DNA from: Alteromonadaceae bacterium XY-R5
GTDB taxonomy: Bacteria > Pseudomonadota > Gammaproteobacteria > Enterobacterales > Alteromonadaceae
Assembly: GCA_001660395.1 (NCBI GenBank)
Contig: LXWE01000002.1
Span: forward strand, 1,240,001-1,304,000
DNA length: 64,000 bases
Direction: 5' to 3'
The stretch's first letter is position 1; each line of letters starts with the position of its first letter. The notes beneath the pieces were generated by a model, which did not search any database, had not been told where the DNA came from, and was given only the letters and a program-made list of their open reading frames with translations. Position numbers and translations under genes: made by a program. Below, one piece after another: positions 57,673 through 64,000 of this stretch.

Positions 57673-59037
57673 TTAGCGAATTCCCTCTCTCGTCAGCGCC
57701 TGCGGCGTGAACTCCCGATCATCTGGACGTACAGAGAAATCATTCACTTTATCCTCGTTATCTAAACCCAATGCCAGATATCGGCGTGAGTTCAGATCGT
57801 AATACACGTCCAGGGTTGTCCAGTTTGCAGGTACCTCGTAGTAGTTAATATCGTAAGAAATAGCGACACGGTAAAGCTCATCACGGCTGTCATACATATC
57901 CGCGACCATGATTTGCCAACTGTCTTCATCGATATAAAACACACGTTTCTTATACACATGACGGAATTCGTCTTTGAGGTTGGCTTCGACTACCCACACT
58001 CTGTGTTTCTCGAAACGGGTCAAATCCGGATTAATATGACCAGGTTTTAAGATCTGATCGTATTTCACATCACCACTATGCAATTTGTAGTTATTGTAGG
58101 CAACCAGCAATTCCTGCTTACCTTTCAGTGTCCAGTTATAGCGATCTGGCGCACCGTTGAACATATCAAAGTCATCGGTAGTACGCAGGCCATCGGCCGC
58201 GGTACCAGGGGCATCGTAAGCGATGTTTGGTGCACGACGTACACGTCGCTGACCTGTGTTGTATGTCCAGGCCTGACGTGGCTCACGCACCTGATCCATC
58301 GTTTCATGAACCAAAAGTACAGTACCGGCTAAACGTGCTGGAGAAACAATTTTCTGCTTAAATTTCATCAGCATGTTTTCTTCATAAAGCTTTTCTGGCG
58401 TCGCGTCATGGGCGGAATACTTCACTAGTAGAATTTCATCCAAACCAATCACGTTATATTCGCCAGATGCAGTTGGTGCAGCCTGACCACCGTTACGCTC
58501 AACCCCTTCACCCCGAAAACGCAGCAGGTGATTCCAAATGGCTTCCAAACCATTTTGTGGAATTGGGAATGGAATACCAACCGCAGTGTTTTTTACACCA
58601 TTTCCACCTTCCACCAGTTCTGCAGTGGTCGCATACTTTTTGGTAGCATCATAGATAAACTGAGGCACTGACGCGGAGCGATGCGTTGGATATACCGGCA
58701 TTTTGTACGTGTCCGGATAAGTCTCGAACATCTTCATCTGACCAGGCGTCAAAACCTTAGCGTAGTCTTTGTAGTTTGCACCTGTGATAGTGTAGAGAGG
58801 CGTTTCACCTGCATATGGATCAGGGTGAAAATCCCCAACTTTATAGCCCGCGGGTGCAGTTGTAATACCGCCATCCCACGCTGGTATAGAACCATCGGCA
58901 TTACCTGCCTTTTCGGCACCCAGAGGGGTCAATTCCGCTCCTAACTTTGCAGCGTCAGCATCGGTTATCTTAGCCTGCGCGATTCCCGCTGACAGTGCCA
59001 GGGTGATCGCCGCAGAAACTAATGCAAATCGTTTCAT
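57673..59037 (-). CDS. DUF1329 exported protein
   Basis: A 454-residue protein with a signal peptide 1-22 (cleaved after AQA). The mature part is the DUF1329 domain: AAKLGAELTPLGAEKAGNAD and later VNDFSVRPDDREFTPQAL; it has a LolA-like beta-barrel appearance in the second half. Family members lie in the same operons as DUF1302 and RND proteins and are thought to carry a lipid or hydrophobic compound across the periplasm. ATG at 59037, 13 bases after the DUF1302 stop, so they are co-transcribed. Confidence 0.92.
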   Translation of the reverse strand: MKRFALVSAAITLALSAGIAQAKITDADAAKLGAELTPLGAEKAGNADGSIPAWDGGITTAPAGYKVGDFHPDPYAGETPLYTITGANYKDYAKVLTPGQMKMFETYPDTYKMPVYPTHRSASVPQFIYDATKKYATTAELVEGGNGVKNTAVGIPFPIPQNGLEAIWNHLLRFRGEGVERNGGQAAPTASGEYNVIGLDEILLVKYSAHDATPEKLYEENMLMKFKQKIVSPARLAGTVLLVHETMDQVREPRQAWTYNTGQRRVRRAPNIAYDAPGTAADGLRTTDDFDMFNGAPDRYNWTLKGKQELLVAYNNYKLHSGDVKYDQILKPGHINPDLTRFEKHRVWVVEANLKDEFRHVYKKRVFYIDEDSWQIMVADMYDSRDELYRVAISYDINYYEVPANWTTLDVYYDLNSRRYLALGLDNEDKVNDFSVRPDDREFTPQALTREGIR

Positions 59038-59050
59038 ATTGGTCCCTCTT

Positions 59051-61132
59051 TTAAATTGAATACTTAATGTTGAACGAAATGAAGTCGCGATCAGACAGGG
59101 TATTAGTTGTTCCTACCCCACCCCAGTATGCGTTATAGGACGCAGTCGCAGACAACTTGCTCAGATAGTCGAAGGTCAGGGACAGACTTGCTGACTTACG
59201 GCCTTCAATAAATAGGAACATTGGGTCAGGTGTAATACCGTCTACGTCGTGTGAAAAGGTGCCACGTGCCTGCAAGTTAACGCCTGAGAATACGTTGTTA
59301 AAGTCCGCATTCACCAGTACGCGATACCCCCATGCATCCTGAGTTGGAAATGGATTCGTTTCCGGACCATTTGAAATTCCCACCAGTAAGCCCGCACGAT
59401 CAGTTACCACATTGCCTTCATCATCGTACACCGGCTCAATACCACCAGAACGGTTGGTACCCGGGCCGTTCAAACGAACAACGCTTGGATCCGGGAAGTC
59501 CTGAATACGTACGTAGCCCACTTCGCCTAACACAATCAGGTTATCCGTACCCAATTTAGGACCAAAAATATGGCTCGCAGTAACCTGTGCCTGAACCGTA
59601 TCTGAGGTCACATACCCCTTAGCAGTTTCACCAGGGCCAATCGCTCCATAAATATTATTTAGCTGCGAGATTCCGGCAAAGTCAGGACGAATGCCTGCGT
59701 TCGCCAACTGCTCAGGCATACCCATATACAGCAGTTCTACGTCATCGATCTGCAGGGGTTCATCCATACGGTATGCTACTTCACCTGCAAGGGCGGTTTC
59801 ACCCACGTTGGTGTTAAAACTTAAGCCGTACAGTTTGATGTCTTCCGGATAGCTAAAACGCGCCTGCGTGAAAGCTTTTAGGTCGGTTAGATTGTATTTG
59901 GTAATTTCGTGCGAGGCCATATAGGCCAGATCGCTGGCAATCGCAGCGTCAGAGAAGTTCGAGGTTACCCCTGAAATCACCGGTCGCTGACTATGATAAT
60001 TAATGTGATAGAAGCTGAATTCTGTTTGATTCAGTTCTTCAGCAAAATAGGTCAGTTTAATCCCATACTGGCCCTGATCATCCGCCTCATCGTGGGCATC
60101 GTCACCGTAATCACGGATCGCCACTTTGGTTGGATAAGCTAAATAGGCACTGGCTATATCAGAAGCACTTGCGCCTGCACGTAATGCAGCGCCATAACCA
60201 TTCAATTCAGACAGCAAGAATTCCTGGTTAATATCCGGGTTTCCGGTAAAACCAAGCTGAATATTATTTACATGACCGCCTTCACCGGCAAAATCATTAG
60301 TAGAGAAATAACTGCCGGCCTGAGGTAAACGGCTACGGTCCCATTTATATTGGTAATAAGCTGCGACGCTGAAGTTGTCAGTCAGACCTGCAGACATAAA
60401 TACCATGCCTACCGGGATAAAGACTTCTTTTAACTCAGAACCGGGGGCAACCGCACGGCTGACATCGATAGGGTTAATGGTATTAATACCGTGCTGAATG
60501 AAAGTGCTTTCCCCCCAGCTAACCACCTGATCGCCGATACGTAAGGTAACCGGCACGTTGCCAATGTCGAAATCAGCATAGAAAAACGCATCCAACAAAC
60601 GCACATCAGAGCAAAGCTCAGCGTTAGCAGTTGGATCATCACACGGGTTTGAAGTGTTACCGGTAATAGGATTAGCCCAGTCACGGTCGTTTTTCTTCAG
60701 CTCATAATCGTAGAAATACATGCCACGTAAAAATACGCCCATGTTGTCATAACGAATATCAAGCTCATGCACGCCTTTAATCAGGGTAGAGAAAGGCTTG
60801 CCTTTATCGTAATTCAGATCGCCCTGGTCACCATTGGCAGAATAACTGCCTTTAGCTTGATCCCAGATATCCGCAGAAGGATAAATCACATTGGTAGCGG
60901 CGTCGTAACCGCTCCAGTTAAACTCAGGTTGGTTACTATTTGCAATCAGTCCCCAGTCGCGCTCTTCAACGCGGATACTGGTACCCACAGAAAAACTCGA
61001 ATCGAAACTGATTTCCCAATCACCAGTTGACCAGGATGCGCCATGGGCATGACCGGCTAACCCTGCGATGAGGGTACTGACGGCCAATGCCATGGATGAC
61101 TTTCTGAAAGACTTACAAGGCTGTTGATGCAT
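59051..61132 (-). CDS. DUF1302 outer-membrane beta-barrel protein
   Basis: A 693-residue exported protein: signal peptide 1-31 or so (LAGHAHGAS), then the DUF1302 barrel with GDWEISFDSSFSVGTSIR near the N-terminus and a terminal strand ending NIKYSI. It is likely an outer-membrane channel or receptor working with DUF1329 and the RND exporter. ATG at 61132 follows AGGGAG, and gives a normal signal peptide; the frame from 61204 would add 24 residues. First gene of the operon. Confidence 0.9.
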   Translation of the reverse strand: MHQQPCKSFRKSSMALAVSTLIAGLAGHAHGASWSTGDWEISFDSSFSVGTSIRVEERDWGLIANSNQPEFNWSGYDAATNVIYPSADIWDQAKGSYSANGDQGDLNYDKGKPFSTLIKGVHELDIRYDNMGVFLRGMYFYDYELKKNDRDWANPITGNTSNPCDDPTANAELCSDVRLLDAFFYADFDIGNVPVTLRIGDQVVSWGESTFIQHGINTINPIDVSRAVAPGSELKEVFIPVGMVFMSAGLTDNFSVAAYYQYKWDRSRLPQAGSYFSTNDFAGEGGHVNNIQLGFTGNPDINQEFLLSELNGYGAALRAGASASDIASAYLAYPTKVAIRDYGDDAHDEADDQGQYGIKLTYFAEELNQTEFSFYHINYHSQRPVISGVTSNFSDAAIASDLAYMASHEITKYNLTDLKAFTQARFSYPEDIKLYGLSFNTNVGETALAGEVAYRMDEPLQIDDVELLYMGMPEQLANAGIRPDFAGISQLNNIYGAIGPGETAKGYVTSDTVQAQVTASHIFGPKLGTDNLIVLGEVGYVRIQDFPDPSVVRLNGPGTNRSGGIEPVYDDEGNVVTDRAGLLVGISNGPETNPFPTQDAWGYRVLVNADFNNVFSGVNLQARGTFSHDVDGITPDPMFLFIEGRKSASLSLTFDYLSKLSATASYNAYWGGVGTTNTLSDRDFISFNIKYSI

Positions 61133-61327
61133 ACTTTTTATCTCCCTGCCGAACCTTGTTACCGGAAACCGATAACCCTTTTTGAACCAAGAAGCTGTTA
61201 ACAATTAACAAAATAATTACATCATTTAATTGCGATGGCAAGAACTAATCCTACCAGTTCCTTGTATAGCAAGCCTTTTTTTTTCAATAGTTTATTAAGT
61301 GGTCAAACCAGATTTTTAACATATTAT

Positions 61328-61549
61328 CTACCTAATACGCTCAAACGCCTTAATTTTGTTCGATTCATCGATAGTCAAACGAAATCGGCCGTGAAGGCCG
61401 TCTCGCTGGATGAATGGCCGTAAATTCATGACCGGCAGCTGTACTCTGATGCCCTTTTCGGACATCAGCACCACACTGTTTCTTGCCCGCCCATAGAGAT
61501 TTTCACACTCCAGATAACTGACTGAAATAGAAAAAAAATGTATCTGCAT
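61328..61549 (-). CDS. DUF2835 protein
   Basis: A 73-residue protein with the DUF2835 pattern: IHFFSISVSYLECENLYGRA, VLMSEKGIRVQLPVMNLRPF, GLHGRFRLTIDESNKI. Function unknown; in related genera it follows pepN, as here (25 bases after the stop), so the two are probably co-transcribed. No clear ribosome-binding site. Confidence 0.9.
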   Translation of the reverse strand: MQIHFFSISVSYLECENLYGRARNSVVLMSEKGIRVQLPVMNLRPFIQRDGLHGRFRLTIDESNKIKAFERIR

Positions 61550-61574
61550 AAATCACTGTTTTGAATGTTGGAGA

Positions 61575-64000
61575 TTATTTAGACTGATAATGCAGACTTT
61601 TACTGACTTTTTCGAAAAGGTCTTTGCTCAGCTTCGGATAATCCAGTAAACGCATCAACTGATGCTTCATCTGCTCCTGGCGCTCCGCTGTGTATCTATG
61701 CCACTGGGTAAGTGGCGTCACAATGCGCGCTGCAACCTGAGGATTGATATCGTTCAGTTTTAACAAATAATCTGCAACATACCGGTAACCACTGCCATCT
61801 TTAGCATGGAAGCCCATGGTGTTATAAAACGCGAAGGTACCAACCACAGAACGTACCCGGTTAGGATTCTGAATATTGAATTGCTTATGTGCATAAAGTA
61901 ATTCGAGACGCGCCAAAATATCGCTACGCTCATTACCCGCATGCAGAGCAAACCATTTGTCCATCACCAGTGCGTCATCTTCAAACCGCTGGCCAAAGTC
62001 GGCCATCAAGTTTTCAAACAGGGCCTGATTTCCTTCTTTACAGGCTTTAAGCACGGCCAGGGAGTCGGTCATATTGTCCGATTGCTCAAACCGGCGTTGT
62101 AATAATGCCGCGGCTTCTCTATGTCCCGACTGCGCCAGATACGCCAGACAAACCGCCTGCCAGCGACGTTCTGCTACCTGTGCCGTTTCATAACGATAGT
62201 CCTCTGCTACATAGGATTGGCATTGCGCAAACCACATGTCAGCCAGCGTAATCGCCAAATACTGAGATACCTGCTTGCGGCGCTGATACAGCTGCTCGAC
62301 CTCAATGACCTCGACTTGCTGGCACAAGGTTTCAAAACTGGGCAGCGTGAGCATTTCGGCAAGCAAAGCCACGTCCCTATCCCTAGACGTTACCAAATGT
62401 TTAACCAATGACACTAATGCCTGGGCCTGTTGATCTACTGATTCATTGGATAAGATAATTTGGCTATATAACGACTGACTTGCATCCCAACGGGCAAAAT
62501 CGTCTCTTGCATGCTGCATAATATGTGTCAGTTGTTCGAAATTCTGGCACATCTCCAGTTTTACCGGCGCCGAGAAATTAGTTAGCAGCACAGGTACCGG
62601 CTCTGACGGAATAGCCGAGAATGTCCATGTTTGTGTCTCTTGAGTTAGTTCGAGTACCCCGGTCGGACATTCTGTCAGCGCAAGTGACTGTCCATCAGCA
62701 GAGAGCAACTCAATCCCCACAGGGATGTGCAAAGGCTCTTTATGGGCTTGATCCGCGGTCGGGCGATTAATTTGCGTCAGCGTGAGCGAATATTCCCTGA
62801 CGAGTGCATCATAGTTGCCTTCGGCTTTTAGTAGCGGTGTACCAGACTGGCTATACCAGCGGCGGAACTGAGAAAATTCAGCCTGATTGGCGTCTGCCAT
62901 TGCGTCAACAAAATCATCGCAGGTCACGGCTTGACCATCAAAGCGCTCGAAATATAAATCCATCCCTTTACGAAAACCTGCCTGTCCCAGCAAGGTATGC
63001 TGCATACGGATCACTTCAGCGCCTTTGTCGTACACAGTCACGGTATAAAAATTATTCATTTCAATCACTTCATCGGGACGAATCGCGTGAGACATCGCAC
63101 TGGCGTCTTCCGCAAACTGATGTTCACGCATAACACGCACTTGTTTAATTCGATTCACCACAGGCGAAAACATGTCCGAACTGAACTGCTGATCACGAAA
63201 TACGGTTAAGCCCTCTTTCAGACTTAACTGGAACCAATCGCGACAAGTGACCCGATTCCCGGTCCAGTTGTGGAAATACTCATGGGCAATAATAGATTCA
63301 ATATTGAAGTAATCTTCATCCGTGGCAGTTTGGCTATTCGCCAGCACATATTTACTGTTAAAAACGTTAAGGCCCTTGTTTTCCATCGCGCCCATATTGA
63401 AGAAATCAACCGCGACAATCATGTAAATATCAAGGTCATATTCAAGTCCGAAGGTCTCCTCATCCCAGGCCATCGACTTTTTAAGGGACACCAGCGCATG
63501 CTCGCCTCGATCGGCCATGCCCTTATCAACAAAAAGTTGTAACGCAACATCACGTCCGCTGGATGTAACAAAGGTATCTTCGAGCAGATCAAAGTCTCCG
63601 GCGACTAGCGCAAACAAATAACACGGCTTATTAAATGGATCCTGCCAGCTAACCCAGTGACGTCCGTCCTCTAACTCGCCTGCGTTAATTTTGTTACCGT
63701 TTGAGAGTAAAAATGGAAAATCCGCTTTCGGAGCATAAATGGTGACATCGTACTTAGACAGAATATCCGGGCGATCCATGAAATAGGTTATTTTGCGAAA
63801 GCCTTCCGCTTCACATTGCGTGCAGTATGCGCCACCCGACAAATACAAGCCTTCAAGGCTATGATTTTCTTGCGGATTAATCTCCGTCTCAATACAAAGT
63901 TCGAAGTTGTCTAAAGAGGTGTGAATGTCAATACCCCCGCCCTTCAGTTCGTACTCCGAATGGTCTTCCCCATTAATTTTTATCGTGCTTAGCGTGAGCT
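61575..64000 (-). CDS. pepN: Aminopeptidase N (M1), N-terminus outside window
   Basis: The frame is open to the edge of the window (through base 63998) so the N-terminus is missing; the visible 808 residues hold the complete catalytic part. The GAMEN motif is NMGAMENKGLN; zinc ligands are in IIAHEYFHNWTGNR with the downstream Glu in LSLKEGLTVFRDQ. The rest is the long C-terminal helical domain of the M1 family. It removes N-terminal residues from peptides in the cytosol. A TTG at 63848 is only the first in-frame TTG and not the true start. Confidence 0.95.
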   Translation of the reverse strand, partial: LTLSTIKINGEDHSEYELKGGGIDIHTSLDNFELCIETEINPQENHSLEGLYLSGGAYCTQCEAEGFRKITYFMDRPDILSKYDVTIYAPKADFPFLLSNGNKINAGELEDGRHWVSWQDPFNKPCYLFALVAGDFDLLEDTFVTSSGRDVALQLFVDKGMADRGEHALVSLKKSMAWDEETFGLEYDLDIYMIVAVDFFNMGAMENKGLNVFNSKYVLANSQTATDEDYFNIESIIAHEYFHNWTGNRVTCRDWFQLSLKEGLTVFRDQQFSSDMFSPVVNRIKQVRVMREHQFAEDASAMSHAIRPDEVIEMNNFYTVTVYDKGAEVIRMQHTLLGQAGFRKGMDLYFERFDGQAVTCDDFVDAMADANQAEFSQFRRWYSQSGTPLLKAEGNYDALVREYSLTLTQINRPTADQAHKEPLHIPVGIELLSADGQSLALTECPTGVLELTQETQTWTFSAIPSEPVPVLLTNFSAPVKLEMCQNFEQLTHIMQHARDDFARWDASQSLYSQIILSNESVDQQAQALVSLVKHLVTSRDRDVALLAEMLTLPSFETLCQQVEVIEVEQLYQRRKQVSQYLAITLADMWFAQCQSYVAEDYRYETAQVAERRWQAVCLAYLAQSGHREAAALLQRRFEQSDNMTDSLAVLKACKEGNQALFENLMADFGQRFEDDALVMDKWFALHAGNERSDILARLELLYAHKQFNIQNPNRVRSVVGTFAFYNTMGFHAKDGSGYRYVADYLLKLNDINPQVAARIVTPLTQWHRYTAERQEQMKHQLMRLLDYPKLSKDLFEKVSKSLHYQSK

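Overview
The window is a chromosomal segment of a Gram-negative gammaproteobacterium, most likely a marine Alteromonadales relative (Alteromonas/Aestuariibacter/Bowmanella/Shewanella type). This rests on gene content and order, not on a search: a pepN - DUF2835 - NAD-glutamate dehydrogenase (about 1600 residues) - pyrD - zapC - rlmKL - glutaredoxin - uup - DUF3466 - rmf - TonB receptor - fabA series, lipoproteins, large outer-membrane receptors and moderate GC. No rRNA, tRNA, IS element, phage gene or CRISPR array was seen.

Layout. Bases 2-1397 hold the end of an arsenic module (arsH, acr3). Bases 1478-16629 are a patchwork of accessory genes: a GNAT acetyltransferase, two EamA exporters (one divergent from an Lrp/AsnC regulator across a palindromic region), a tannase-like lipoprotein esterase, small membrane or metal-binding proteins, an alpha/beta hydrolase followed by a small Cys-rich ORF broken by an amber codon, a BMT5-like methyltransferase with a C-terminal zinc finger, a glucosaminidase operon, and a sirtuin-LysE pair. 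Bases 15805-22936 are a ureide/oxamate catabolic cluster: RpiR regulator, amidase, HpxW-like Ntn hydrolase, TauE-type permease, ureidoglycine-glyoxylate aminotransferase, allantoate amidohydrolase. A perfect palindrome sits in its promoter. Next come sseA, a SRPBCC protein, a cysteine-desulfhydrase-like PLP enzyme, katG and a large lipoprotein. Bases 30516-36177 (minus) are a five-gene operon, GT2 - GT39 - PAP2 - GT39 - PAP2, probably for lipid-carrier-linked sugar transfer to an envelope glycolipid.

Bases 36537-64000 follow the conserved fabA/rmf/uup/rlmKL/zapC/pyrD/pepN neighbourhood known from Escherichia coli. Here it is interrupted by a TonB-dependent receptor, a DUF3466 protein, the giant NAD-GDH, and a DUF1302 - DUF1329 - Ycf48-like - RND operon. 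fabA carries a recognisable FabR-type operator. Most convergent or terminal genes end in clear intrinsic terminators.

Most worth a second look: the eukaryote-like BMT5/zinc-finger protein (11131-11946), the amber-interrupted Cys-rich ORF missed by ordinary ORF calling (9969-10166), the doubled GT39/PAP2 operon, the palindromes in front of the ureide and Lrp genes, and a terminator-like hairpin inside the DUF1302/RND operon. No wholly new system could be proven from sequence alone.
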